64,000 bases of DNA from Lophium mytilinum (Eukaryota > Ascomycota > Dothideomycetes > Mytilinidiales > Mytilinidiaceae). Made by a program: the position numbers and the translations under genes. The notes beneath the pieces are model-generated. The model was not told the DNA's origin and made no database searches. It saw only the letters and a program-made list of their open reading frames with translations. The stretch spans positions 1 through 64,000 of the forward strand of contig MU004193.1 of the NCBI GenBank assembly GCA_010093605.1, read 5' to 3'. Below are positions 42,170 through 53,817 of the stretch, piece by piece (positions within the stretch are counted from its first letter, which is position 1; each line of letters begins with the position of its first letter).

Positions 42170-43772
42170 AACTCTAGTCGCAGATTTTTAGTACGATGTC
42201 ACGAATCTCTATATGCTTTTCCCTCACCGCTTATGGATATTTTCAGATACGTGAAGGGGCTGTCTTGTATGGACACCGCCGTCTCAGATTGCTCGGCGTC
42301 TTTATGGAGTGCGCAAACCGTTGAGCCTTTTTTTCAGTCAGGTTTCTGAGATTACAACGAAGCCTTACCCAGGTACTAAAGAATCGTTTTGCAGACCTAT
42401 GAAAACCCACGGGGCTTATCTGGTGATTTTTGGATGAAGCTGTTACAGGAAAAGAATAGAGATTGCTGGAAATCGACATCTTATAAGTGCACATAGTCAG
42501 GCTTGCTTTGACGGTTTTATTGGCATATGTATCATGTCACACGCCCATGAAGTGTCATCTTCTTCGCCCAAACGTGGGTATAGCAGAGTCGAGACTCATG
42601 ACCTTTGCTTGCAGTGTGCAAAAACGCATGCAATGTAAGACTAGCCAGGTGTTTGTGCAGGCTCTGGCCCTTCTGGCTCACTTGAAATGCTTCGTCATGG
42701 GGCCCCTAAACACGGCCCCCCCCGTAGAGGTAGGCTCAAACGATTGTTGGCGGTTGGATGCCTCTTCTTCCGTGATTATTGGGACCATTTTGATTAGAGG
42801 ATTCAGTGACCACCATTTTGCAAACATAGTGTGGCAATTGATACTTCGAAATATGCAGTCATATTCGTTGTCAACCATGATGGGGCGCCGGAGCCGCACA
42901 TAACGATCGGTGTTTCCCTAATGCGCAGCCATGATAATGAGAAGATTCTTGTGGACGCTAGGGAGATCGGCAGGAAGACGGTCGTCGAGCGATGGAAGAC
43001 TAGCATCTTCTTGTTTGTCGAATTTAATCTGTCCTATCTCCTTACTACACGTAGACTTAGGATCCTTTCGCTCAACGGTCTCCATTACCTCGCCGATGTC
43101 GAACCAATCAGCCATAACAGCTTGCCGCTATGGGATATCCGAATAGATAGTGAAGAGGCTGGGCAAGAGGCGATGCCGTTGATTTGAGTGAATGGTGGGT
43201 TAGCAGAATTCTAGACCCTGATTTCGCCAGAACGGAGTTCCGAGGTATGGCAGCCTTATCACCACGCAGAATTCGGATCTTCCGTAGTCTATTGCCTCAT
43301 TACTATTACGCTTTTCCAACGTTTCGTGGTCAGTGATAGCACTCCGCAACCTAAAGGAAGTAAACTCTTAGGTTTCTCACTTTCTTATAGGTACCGCACG
43401 ACGAGAATTGCTTTTGCATAGCCTAAAGCCAAGGGCTAGCGGATTTACTGCTAAAGTCAGCCTGCTAATTCAAAGATTTTAGAGCAACAGGGCTGGCTAT
43501 ATCGTCAGAAAACGGGAGGTCGCGGCAATTGAAAGTTACATTCACTAGCTGTACAGTAGATATATTTACAATTGCCTCCCACTGCTTAAAACCTTTGAAT
43601 GTGCTTTGACAAGCTTGAAAGACTTCATCTGTGTACACAGGTTTGCTACCTCCTAGGGTCTTTCAACGCATATTTACTACGTCAAACTTTCCCACTCCAA
43701 CACATTTTGTAAACCAAGCACTTTTCAACTTCACCTCCCCTCATGCCACCCCTCATAGCCGTTCTCATCCAT
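42170..43772. other. Gene-poor interval
   Basis: 1.6 kb with one low-confidence interrupted frame (42678-43115, minus) and no other supported feature. Confidence 0.4.
42678..43115 (-). pseudogene. Possible degraded small gene
   Basis: From an ATG at 43115 (MADWFDIGEVMETVERKDPK) the frame stays open to 42921, meets a single TAG at 42918-42920 (could derive from CAG), and continues open to 42678, giving 145 codons if the TAG is ignored. The product is not recognised; it has MVDNEYDCIFRSINCHTMF and a basic C-terminus. An overlapping plus-strand frame (42831-43187) is equally open, so coding is doubtful. Confidence 0.25.
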
Positions 43773-45191
43773 CTACAACCCCTTGACGATCTCGGGCAGC
43801 AGCTTCTCCGTAAACTGCCACAGCTTACTCGAATCCTGAGCATGCCACGCAGCGCCCGTCCAGAATGTCTTCTTCCCTCCTTGCAGCGCATACAGCTTCT
43901 TATAGAAACCACTCTTGAGTGCCTCAAGCGACACCGTGAACTCGAACGGTGAGTGGCTATGGAATATCACGAACTCAGGCGTCGTGGTATTCAGCGTTCC
44001 CGCAGTCTTGAGTCTCTCGACCGCCGCAATGATCGCAGCTTTGGCGTTGGCATCACCAATGGGAGCTGGCGTACAATACTTCACGGTGAAGAGGCCTGAC
44101 GTATCGGTAGACTGAACGAAATATGGACCAGGAAGGAAGGGAACGTTCCACGGGGTGTCCGCGCCGAAGTTGCGAACTTCAATGCCGTCGGGGATACCGG
44201 TGTTCTTGATGATGGAGGAGTAGTATCCGGCGTTCAGAAACTCGCTAAAGATGTCCCTCTCATTTAGGTCGAGGTCCCAGCCGGGCAAGTTCTCGAGCTT
44301 GGGCGGGATACTCGAGAGAAGTTTCTTAGCGATGATGAGTTTCTTCCCTGTGGGAGTCTGGACCTGAACCTTGACGCCGAGGGGAGAAGAGCGGTCGACG
44401 GAGAGGATGGTGGTGCTTAGAAGTGCTCTCTTGCCTAGTATTTTTTCGGCAGCTTCGTAGGGTGCTCGGTTATTGTGCGAAACGGTAGCTTGGTAGTTAT
44501 TTTCTTGCAGTGCTTTGATGCTGGCCAAGCTGACAAGTTTGAAGACGTAGAGGGTCAAATGATCTAGGAAAGGGCCCATTCCATTCCCGAAAATGTTGAG
44601 GATCTGGACAGCGCCTTCAATATTGTATTTCTTGACGAAGTCACCGAAAGGGATGAGTAGATCCTCCGGTATAGGATCCGGCAGGTCAAATGAGTCTTCG
44701 AGGTACGGGTACTTGGATATTTGCTCCACGTAGTTAATCAATCCTTGTGTGACATTCCCTGAGTAGATGCTTGTCACAGTCTTACCAGTACGGAAGTCAA
44801 CCGGGATGGTGGTGAGCGTCGTTGTGCCCGCGCGAGCGATATCGGTCTGTTGCAACTTCACCCCGAGTCGTTTGAAGTAATTTTGGACCACTGGGATGTC
44901 GTACCAGGCGACGACACCCATCTCGGTGTTGTTCCCAGACGCAGGATCAGTGTAGGTGTATGTGTGTCCTCCGAGATAGTCGTGGTGGTCCACAACGATG
45001 ACGCTCTTCCCCAAGTCGGTCAATCGAATCGCGCCATAAGTTCCACTTCCTCCTCCACCGAGAACGACCACGTCCGTCGTGATGATATCCGGGGGCCCGT
45101 ATCCATCTATGCTGGTAGTTCTCTCGGTCATTGCGGCGGTTGTTGCAGAAATTGCGCTGACTGCAGCAAATAAAAGTGAGGACACCCTCAT
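43773..45191 (-). CDS. Secreted FAD-dependent amine-oxidase-type oxidoreductase
   Basis: A single exon, 472 residues from ATG at 45191. The signal peptide MRVSSLLFAAVSAISATTAA is followed by a Rossmann FAD motif VVVLGGGGSGTYGAIRL (41-57) and an acidic beta-2 end VVDHHDYLGGHTYTY (67-80), the pattern of flavin amine oxidases and protoporphyrinogen-oxidase-like enzymes. The rest (WYDIPVVQNYFKRLG, SIPPKLENLPGW, FWTGAAWHAQDSSKLW) resembles fungal secondary-metabolism flavoenzymes of the beta-cyclopiazonate dehydrogenase group. The C-terminal FAD-contact region WTGAAW is present. An ATATATATA tract lies ~95 bp before the ATG (45284-45293). The substrate is unknown. The gene stands alone: no backbone biosynthetic gene is nearby, so a role in a metabolite cluster is unsupported here. 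Confidence 0.85.
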   Translation of the reverse strand: MRVSSLLFAAVSAISATTAAMTERTTSIDGYGPPDIITTDVVVLGGGGSGTYGAIRLTDLGKSVIVVDHHDYLGGHTYTYTDPASGNNTEMGVVAWYDIPVVQNYFKRLGVKLQQTDIARAGTTTLTTIPVDFRTGKTVTSIYSGNVTQGLINYVEQISKYPYLEDSFDLPDPIPEDLLIPFGDFVKKYNIEGAVQILNIFGNGMGPFLDHLTLYVFKLVSLASIKALQENNYQATVSHNNRAPYEAAEKILGKRALLSTTILSVDRSSPLGVKVQVQTPTGKKLIIAKKLLSSIPPKLENLPGWDLDLNERDIFSEFLNAGYYSSIIKNTGIPDGIEVRNFGADTPWNVPFLPGPYFVQSTDTSGLFTVKYCTPAPIGDANAKAAIIAAVERLKTAGTLNTTTPEFVIFHSHSPFEFTVSLEALKSGFYKKLYALQGGKKTFWTGAAWHAQDSSKLWQFTEKLLPEIVKGL

Positions 45192-48100
45192 TTCAAAGGC
45201 GAACGGATTAAATGCGGATGTCTGGTAGAAGCAGAGCAAACTAGTGAGCTGAGGTACTTCTTCTACATCATTACGAACGGCTCATATATATATGGGTGAT
45301 TCCATGCCGACAAAATCTTGCCTGATGTGTTCTTCAAGCATATGAATTGCGCAAACAAAGGGGTGACCAATAGCAACCCCTGCTTCGGCCGGAACGACAC
45401 CAGCGGAACGACACCAGCCGAAGCAACATGCATAAATTCAGTCTTCATGGACCGCATGTACCTCCGACCAGACTTTCATGGTGTCCGGAAGAAGGGAGAC
45501 ACCTTGAAAGAGTCCCAAAATGCACGTTCCCCGCATGATCTGCACTGCAGGCCTTACCACGTGGGGGAGAGGTGCATGATGACGAGCTTTCATAGCCGTC
45601 CGGGTCCTAGGATTCTGCAAACTTTGACGGAAATCTGCTCTTCCATTCGGCTCGCGATGTTCCTGGAAGTCCGTAGGATCTCGGATCGGATGGGCTCGTA
45701 CGCGGGAATGATCCTCGACCGCATCTGAAGGGGTAAGATGTTGAGCTCAACATCTTCGCGTTCTAGCTGATACGCTTCTCGTCTTTGCTGCAATTTGCTA
45801 GTCTTTCGCTTTGGATCTCAATCCTATGCTCCCTTTCAATTAGGCCTCGAAGCATAGTATCTCAGCTTCAAGAGAGACTATGCAAACTAATTTTGGTTCG
45901 TAGAAGTTCAAGGAGCAAGTGCGCCATACCAAAAACATATAGCACCTCTGCAAATATCTCTGTGTAATACTATTGCTTGTTCTGTTCCATTCTAGCTACC
46001 GAGACCTATAGTGATGAGTGAGAGTGTAATTCTACTTACGCCCCTCCGTCCTCCGCCGGTGACTCCAGGCTATCGTGTCCACGAATATTGGGCGTTTGAT
46101 CTTGTCCGTATTGCTTTAAATTGGGCTAAGACACCCGTGATAGTGGCTGGGAATTATGCGGGAACCCTAACACCGACGACGTTTTACATATACTAAGAGA
46201 AAACCCCTCTGTCCTCTTTTTTCTTCGCCTAGGATTAGCGTCGCTACAGCGTGGGCAATAACCCGAGGCGGGCAGGTCTACAGTCGGATACTATCCCGTT
46301 TAGCTTAACAGGTTGGTTGGTGCTGCCTTAGCTCGCTGAAAAATCTTTGATAGGGTTTTTCGTACGCAGTTTATGCCCTCATATGCGATCTTACAACACC
46401 CTCCGGACCCCACAGTACCTACACGAAGTTGAGAGGGGCTCAAGCCCGTGTTGTAAAAGGTCGAAATAGGCTTCTGCCCTTGGGCTGGGTTGTTCAAGTT
46501 TGCCAGGTACGGGCTAATTGTCGAATCGTCGGGTCCACGCCCGTGTAGTAAATCGTCTAACCAGGGTTCATTTTTGGATTGAGTTGTTCAAAACTGCTAG
46601 GTACGGATGAATTATGGATCGTCGGGTCCAGGGCCGTGTTGTGAAGCGAGTAATTAGGCATTTGTTTTCGGACTGGGGTAAGTCTGCTAGGTACGGGTTA
46701 ATTACCGAATCGTCGGGTCGTGAGTGTTGTGAACCCTACAAGTAGGCCTCTGTTCTCTAATTGGGCCGTTTCAGTCTGCTAGGTACGGCTTAATTGCCGA
46801 ATCGTGGGGTTAAAGCCCGTGTTGCTTGTAACCGATCTTAAAAGGTCATTCTTCTTGGTTCAGGTTGCTTATATCTGCTGGGTACGGATGAATTACCGGA
46901 TCGTGCCGTCGGACTAACCTTGGACAGATCGTGTCTTATATGCAACTATTCTCCCCGCATTTGCCACGGATACGATTTAGACATTAGGAGTCCTCAAAAT
47001 GCTCGTAATGACCGGTGGCTTTGCCAGTCGTTGAGTTGTTCGCGGTCAGGATAATCGGAGTCAGACGGAGTATACCGGAACGTCGCTTAAGAGCTGGGCT
47101 AGGGGGCTTAGTAGTCATCTTCGTAGCCGACATAGTTGCATTGCAGTCAATTAGGGGCTAGCTGTAAGAAGCGCAGTTGAGCGGTTATGTCGGAACCCCA
47201 TGGGGTGTGGAAACACGAGCTAATCACGTACCCCAGGACCAGCGTCGTCACCTTCCACATTGCGCGCAGCCCAATCGTCAACCCCCTGAACTCATGCAGA
47301 TAGCCATCCTACAGAGCTCGCACAATTTCTTGGCCCACTCTGTAAGCAAGATCATTCGAAAACAATGCCAAGCCTCCATTTTGCACCTTTTAGTGAAGAA
47401 GTTGGGACGCGGAACCACTCTGCCAGGGCGATGACCTTTAGTGACTGTTGAAAGGACACTGCACCCCCGCACACGCATCTGCGATTTTAGAGACTATGCA
47501 ACTGGCGCAAGATAGGAAAAAGTGACGTACTGGAGTGAGAGCGCAGCAAAGGATCCCAAACTATCAGCCACTTTACTCACAATACCAGGCTTGACAACAT
47601 CAGTTTTCAAAATACCTATCAAATCTATGTACGATGAAGAGCACAACAACTGTAGTTGCCAACTACTGCTGCCATCCTTCTCCGCTGCCTCTACTCCCCT
47701 CGTGCCCCCGATATAACCAATGCTCGCGCATGCCTACTGCCTTTCTATTCTTATGACAGGCTTGAAACATTACTAGGCCACCATAGATGATGACTTTCAG
47801 GTATACGCAGAAGAGATCTCATAGTTGCCCACCGCTTGAAAATCCTCGCTCGCTTTCCACCTCCGCCTCCGTGACGATCACGGTCCAAAGGCCAACTCAC
47901 CTGGACATCTTGATACCCCCCTCCTTCGAGAGATCCGCGAATAATCACGCGTAATGCCCATACGCAATTCCAAGGCTAGGCACGCGAGTTTAGCGACATT
48001 AACTCCCCAAGCCTTGCCACTTACGTTATCGACATGCTCTCCAGGGCCACCGCCTCGAAGAATCTCCTTCAAGAAAACAGCGCCTCAAAGAGACACTGAC

Positions 48101-48729
48101 CGGAAGTACATATAGCGGCGACAACGAGTAGGGACAACGCGACACCGCCCGATTTGGTGTATAACGCGGACGCGCGCTATCGTATGAGTACGAGGATATG
48201 CGCCAGCTCTTCCAAGACTCCGAGAAAATCTCCGTGAGTAAGCAGAAAGATGCCGCGGCTTTGCTCTATGCATTTCCTGTGCTGCTATAGTAACTGTCAG
48301 ACTAGGTATTGACAATGTGATACGAAGCGAAGGGCTGCAAAAAACCGAGAGATCACGATATTACCAGAAATATTTTGGCGTAGGAGGTGATACGGGAGTG
48401 TCATGTGTCTAGCACGTGGATATCCAGTCACAAGCTTATCAGCCCCATCATAGGTCGGGAACTGCGGGACTTCCGAGCTTTACGGAAACCCATTAAAGCG
48501 CCTCGACTGTCCCGGGCCTCATATTCACGCGTCCTAGATAGATTCTCAATCCATCGGAATTCGAGAGCATCTTCCTACTCTACGCCAGCTTCTCCTCGAA
48601 CGCGAGATGATATTAAAGCCTATCTTTCCACTGCTTCGTGTCCATCGTAGGCAAAGTAATACACCTGACTAACTAACCTCCTCTCTGAAGTGAGCCAAGC
48701 GCTGTCTAGGTGCTTTTGAAATTCGCCTT
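45192..48729. other. Gene-poor interval with noncoding tandem array
   Basis: 3.5 kb without a supported gene. It contains the ~93-bp array at 46437-46920. A minus-strand frame at 45590-45793 (QLEREDVELNILPLQMRSRI) looks protein-like but is stop-bounded, with no start. Around 45390-45420 a 14-bp unit (CGGAACGACACCAG) is duplicated. Confidence 0.45.
46437..46920. repeat. ~93-bp imperfect tandem array with CGG-N8-CCG cores
   Basis: The string CTGCTAGGTACGG (with variants) recurs near 46499, 46594, 46684, 46777 and 46875, spacing 90-98 bp. Each is followed by TTAATT-centred sequence, GAATCGTCGGGTC and (in most) CCCGTGTTGT. A partial unit (GGGCTCAAGCCCGTGTTGT) starts the array. Copies 3, 4 and 5 carry CGG-N8-CCG (CGGGTTAATTACCG, CGGCTTAATTGCCG, CGGATGAATTACCG). 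No open frame runs through it. The stronger conservation of the core than of the rest is visible by eye. Confidence 0.8.
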
Positions 48730-51700
48730 TTATCGCCACCTTGCTCTTAAATAGGTTATTGAGTCCTCCCAGCTGTCTCTCATTTCCTTTGTCGTAAACC
48801 ATAGTGAGAAGTCTCCGCTGCTGACAATGAAATAAAGCGGGCAGTTTCTTTCTAGGTTCAGAACAAGCTTCCAGGCTCCGGGACCTATTGCACCCGCTAT
48901 TAGATACGGCAGCAATGGTAGAGAATTAGGGAAAGCCATGCATACTCGGCGCTTTAAGCTCATTACGTCTGATAACAGAGATGTGCTGAAGCTGTATCCT
49001 CATTTTCACAACGAAAACTTGTGGAGGCCCACGTCCTTCTGTAAGCAAGAGCACTTGGTTGTTAAGAAACATGGTATACTATGCGACGGAAATTGCGTAT
49101 TAGCCTCTTGACATCACGAAAACCTGCATCGGTAACATACCACGGGCTGCGATCTAATGGCGAGAACGGCTTGTTCTACAGGATTAAGACTGAGTCTGGT
49201 AAGTCCTTGGCGAAGCACAGGCCCAAAGGTATCAGCATCACCAGGTCCGCCATGCACTTCCATGAAAACAGGATTTTTCATTGGCCGAAAGGCGTTTGCT
49301 AGAACGTCCGTCCATTTCTGGGAAAATACTGTCCTCGATGAAAGAGCCTTTTAGAAATTTCAAATTAGTAAAAGAAGTTACGAAAAGAAGGATCTTACTT
49401 TGGCGATCTTTCCATATTCTAGCATACGGTGTACGGGAGAAACAATGAGAGTCTTCAAGCTGGGAGAATCCGTTGAAGAGCTGACGTGTTGCTGTTTATG
49501 ATCTGCTGCAGCGATTTCGAAACTATCGGCAATATATGGCAGACTGCGTGCGTACGATATAACAGCTTGAACTTGATCCTCATTAGGCACAAGTAGATCA
49601 AACCAATGTTCGGCATTGGTATCAAAAAGAAACATTTCTTCGACTTCGATCAAGAATCGTTGGTGAAATTCCAAGATAGTGGTCAGGTCTATCAGAATCG
49701 AGGACGAGGCATCTTTTGTTACCAAATGTCGCGAAACTGCCGTGTGTGCGATTTCGCTGAGCACCTCTAGGTTACAGACGTAAAGGCGTTCTGATTCCAC
49801 GAAGTTGCTGATAATAGCGTTCAAACTAGGATTGGGGTTTTTCACAGCAAGTGGTAATGGGAGATCTTCCCAGGTGATGTCTTCAATGGACGGATTCGCC
49901 TTTCCGCTATTCCAGAGTAGGCAAAGAATACGGTTCAGACCTTTGATGACCTATTGCACCTGTTAGGTCATCCCTTGATGCACGTCAAGAAGCTTCTACG
50001 AAGAATATTCCGTCGTGCCAGCAGTATGTCCTCAGGGTTACCACTCACCTTGACAAAGCCCATGATACTATCCTCGTATAAGTCTCTTGACGTGAAACAT
50101 TCGGCAGCCGGGACATGTAGATACCGAAAGCAAGTTCTCAAGAAGAGAGCAGATGCAGCTCGCGACTGTGCGGCATCCACGACGGAAAATGGGGCAAAAC
50201 CAGGGATATCGAATAGAAGTAGCAAGGGTACACCTCGCCTCAAAAAACGCCACAGTACGTCGACAGCATTCTTTTTTCGAGAGTAAGAAAGAGACTTATG
50301 TGCGTCTTGGTCCATCCATTGACGGCATCTCTCTTCGCCGCGGAAGATTGATTGAAGTCTGCGACACTCTTTGAGGAGCGAGAAGGGGGGCTGAGAGGAA
50401 GATTCAGCGACATGCTCCATTTTATCACGTTGCGGGTCTAGTTTGTCCGAGAATGCAACATCTGCTGCGAAAGCATCCGGACCAGCACCGGGTGCACAGC
50501 ATGAGGATACAGCTCTGTAACAAGACACGAGCTCTTCAGAAGTAGGTCGATGATGTGGTTCGGAATCAATCATTGAAACAATTTGGCTCAGAAATGGTTG
50601 GAGTTCGAGAAAATGAGGGTCTACTGTATTGAGATCTATGACCTCATGGAGCCAGAGAGCCACGGTGGGGATATTAGCTTGGTAACATCTCCAAGGTTGA
50701 TCTTCGTTAGACTGGATAATGGCCATGAGATCTTCCCTTTTAGAATCTCGGCCTGATGCAGCCAACACTCCAAGCATCTCTACAAAAACACAACCGAGAG
50801 AAAATATGTCGGTGCTTAGCCCCCGTTTACGATCAACTTCAGGTGCCGCATACATCCTCGTGAACGAGGTGCGGGAGTCAGTTTCGGCCTCAGCGGCATT
50901 CCTGTAAGAACGAGTGATGCCAAAGTCTGCAATATATACTTTGTACGAGAGCTCGTTCGGGGATGCGTGACTTTGCCAGATGGTCTTGACAAGCAAGTTT
51001 TTCGGTTTTATGTCCATATGCTTAGTGGCCTTTTGGTGGAGGAAGTTCAGTGCATGAGCAAGACAACCAAAGAACTTCGTCAAGGCGTGGAGCTTTGCGT
51101 CGTTCTCGTAGTCCGGAGAACCTGCTAGCCCGAGCGGTCGGGTAATGATTGACTCCATGAAGCCCTCAAGGTTATCTTCGGCTGCTGGATACAACAGTAT
51201 GCTCAGGTTTTGTTTGAAAATGTACGTTCCAACTACTCGGATTATATGAGAGTGCTCAACTCGTTTCAGATGCTTGACTTCTTTGATAGCTTCGGAGCGT
51301 TTCATACGACGGTTGAAGATGGTTTTGCGGGCTAACAAGATACGTCGACATTTCACACTTTCAACAAGGGCAGTCGCAGATGTGCCAAGGACACTCTCAG
51401 GAACAAGGAGTTCGTCGATCCGTGATTTCTCGCCAGGGCCGAATTCAGCGTGTTCGCCCCGACCAGACCAATCCTTCTCCAACAAGGGCTCAGGTATTAG
51501 TCGCTCGGAATCTAACAGCTTATGCCACGAACTCCTGCAAAAGTCCATCAGTGCGGACCACTTCGATATGAAAATATCATCACGTACGTTGAGGCCGTGG
51601 AGTTGCCATTGAGCTTTCGAGACCCCGACAGCGCTGTTCGAAAGGTATCAATGCTCTTGATGCTGCCTCGGATACTTCTGGCAGTGAAGAAGGTCGAGAC

Positions 51701-51886
51701 GCTCACTCTCCGACTCATCGCGACGTCATTTGCGTCTGGCGCAGGATTGACTGGAACGTCTACATCTGGGACGGGAACGTCGACATCCGGGAAAAGAGCG
51801 ACAATACTCTTCTCCAATGTCGCTATCATCCCATCCTGCTGTCCTTCTTCCCACAGCGGTTCAAGGCTAGTGTGTCCTTCGGCCAT
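48730..51886 (-). CDS. Protein kinase fused to Cdc24-like RhoGEF (CH-DH-PH)
   Basis: Complement of 51588-51886, 50049-51534, 49399-49950, 49141-49347, 48967-49078 and 48730-48896, 940 residues, all phases consistent. Kinase domain (~140-430): candidate Lys170 (ARKTI), Glu185, catalytic loop HMDIKPKN (Asp274), DFG 303-305 and APE 330-332, so catalysis looks possible. Residues ~515-595 (LWRFLRRGVPLLLLFDIPGF ... FTSRDLYEDSIMGFVK, continuing VIKGLNRIL) match the CDC24 calponin-like domain. DH ~628-790: IISNFVESERLYVCNLEVL and the CR3-like IVSPVHRMLEYGKIAK. PH ~815-940: YTMFLNNQVLLLTEGRG, VKMRIQLQHISVI and FSLWFTTKEMRDSWEDSI. It should act as a Rho/Cdc42 exchange factor coupled in one chain to a kinase. 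In other fungi Cdc24 is a separate protein without a kinase. The last three exon joints are the least certain (a 9-nt alternative acceptor exists before exon 6). Confidence 0.82.
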
Positions 51887-52894
51887 GTGTCCTGCGTAAA
51901 CAGTCGGGAGCGGGAGGTAAGAAGTTCATGGACCGAGTCGATGTCTGAGGCTGAGTGGAGGGCGCAGAGCGCAGGGCTTCGGGGAGCGCGTATTGATGTG
52001 TGAATGATGAAGTTGAGGGCTTACAGCTAGAGAGCCTTGTTCAGTAAGATCTGGCAGACAGAGGGAAGTGGGAACAAACTGGCACAAACTGGCGGCTTCG
52101 TGGCTTCATCAATCAATCGGCGATGGAAGGCTGAAGGGCATATTGCGACATTGAGGATGAAGCAACACTCTCGAGGCATCGAAAACCCTAAAATGGATCT
52201 GAAGACACAGGTTCATCTTGGCGAGCGAGGCTGAACGAGGAGCTGAAAGCTGTGGGGGCCTGAGTGGTTGGTGTTGAAGCCTGGAATTGGTGGCTTTGCG
52301 TGGGGTGTTTGACGTGGAAAATTATGACGGGTCACGGGACACAGTCCCCGATGTTGCTAATCAGAGGCGCTGAATGCAGTCGAGCAAGTGTTATATTACT
52401 ACTATTTCCTCTCAGTAATACATTATGATCAATATTTGTTGGAGTATTGACGTCTGTAGGCCAGTTGAGCAGACAGTTGTCACGTGATCCCACTGACCTC
52501 ACCTCCGTCTCCCCATCTTCTGTGCAGTACCCCTGAATTCTTAAGTGTCAAGATGATACATCCATTAGAGTGCAGTATAAGCTCGGTAAATCATTTTGCT
52601 CTTATAAACGTTCCCAATCGTCATACCATTCACTACTATAATCACCCTGCACGTTCTTTTGCACTTATTACGTTCAAAGCTAGGTATACTGTTGAGTTCA
52701 AAGCTTTTGATACAAGAACGGTATAACGAGCCGAGATATTGGAAGTATTAGGGCTAAATCCCCATTCATTACGGTGATTTGGGGGCCCGCCCAGCGCTTT
52801 GCCCCCAACAGAATGAGTAACCCCGCCGACGCCTCCGACATTAGAAGTGACCAGGGTTTTTACTAGAGCTCTATTCTAGATCTATTGTAACGGC
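51887..52894. other. Intergenic, no gene seen
   Basis: 1 kb holding the promoter side of the kinase-GEF gene; short frames only, none supported. Confidence 0.5.
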
Positions 52895-53793
52895 ATGACA
52901 CCTACACATCGTCGTCTAGCAGGCCCTGCAGGCCACATATGGGGGCCAAAATCGCGGGGTAGTCAGTCTATCATCAGGTTTAATACCCGCCGCGGCCCTT
53001 GCTGCCTCAGCCTCGCGCAGCATGCCCAGCCTCACAATTCGGGCCTATTGTCGGCCTCATCTTCCCTGCGAGCGCGGTCTATCGACTACTGGACCCTACC
53101 AGGATGGTTTCTTGGGGACGTTGACATCGATCGCATTCCATTCTTCTCTTATGACGGCAGATACCGGGAAGATTACGGACCCACCATGATAGGCGCGCTC
53201 CCTTTGGGTGACCTGACCCTTGAGATTGTGCAGTTTGGGCTGTTCACTATTGCCGTTGGCCATGTTTGTAATCGCAACATGTTGGTAAGCTATGTCTTAG
53301 ACTGAACCGCGAAGCATAAAGACACTTTTCTCCACACCTAGCTCCTTACGCTCTTTGCCGTTTCGCCCTTAATAATGTTTCTGTTTTTCATAACTTCCGA
53401 CTTGAATTGGATATGGCTATTAGGCATGTATGCATTCACAGTCATACTTGCCTTCTCGCTAGGGTTTCTGTTCGCTCCTACTCCCCGTCTTCTATGCCCG
53501 ACGTATGATTACCTCATTAGATGCCTGTCGCAAGGCTTCAAAAACGTCCACAAGTCATGTTTCTTCATGCCGTGTGTGCCGCAGTCAACGCCGGGGTAGC
53601 ATCAGGCGTACAATTTTATGGTGAGGTTGTTGTTACTTTTTGGCATCGAGATGCCCCAGTGATGATAAAGCGGAGGAAGGAATTGAGGAAATTTGAAGAA
53701 ACCTTGCGTCAGAAGACTGACGATGGAATGAGCAGGAGAAGACTCGTGGAAGTGGAAACACAGAGTATGGATGTTACGAGCGTGAGACCTTAA
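52895..53793 (+). CDS. Hypothetical membrane protein, 3' structure unresolved
   Basis: Exon 1 (52895-53284) is spliced by a clean 57-bp intron to an exon from 53342. The product has DYWTLPGWFLGDVDIDRIPF, a hydrophobic segment (TLEIVQFGLFTIAVGHV), then two strong membrane helices (LLTLFAVSPLIMFLFFIT and LLGMYAFTVILAFSLGFLF). After ~53510 the frame leads to a stop at 53598, while a neighbouring frame (QVMFLHAVCAAVNAGVASGV, then a charged helical tail to 53793) looks like the natural continuation. A 32-bp gap with GT..AG ends would join them but is too short for a normal intron. Either a frameshift or a model error is present. I do not recognise the family. Confidence 0.5.
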
Positions 53794-53817
53794 CCATTAA
53801 AAGGTGGTGATGTAGAG

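Noticed and set aside
45590-45793. Protein-like minus-strand frame (REAYQLEREDVELNILP)
   Set aside because: Bounded upstream by stops with no ATG and no convincing acceptor; too short to call.
49081-49302. Plus-strand ORF in the 49-kb region
   Set aside because: Antisense to exon 4 of the kinase-RhoGEF gene, whose splice sites, phase and PH/DH motifs explain the sequence.
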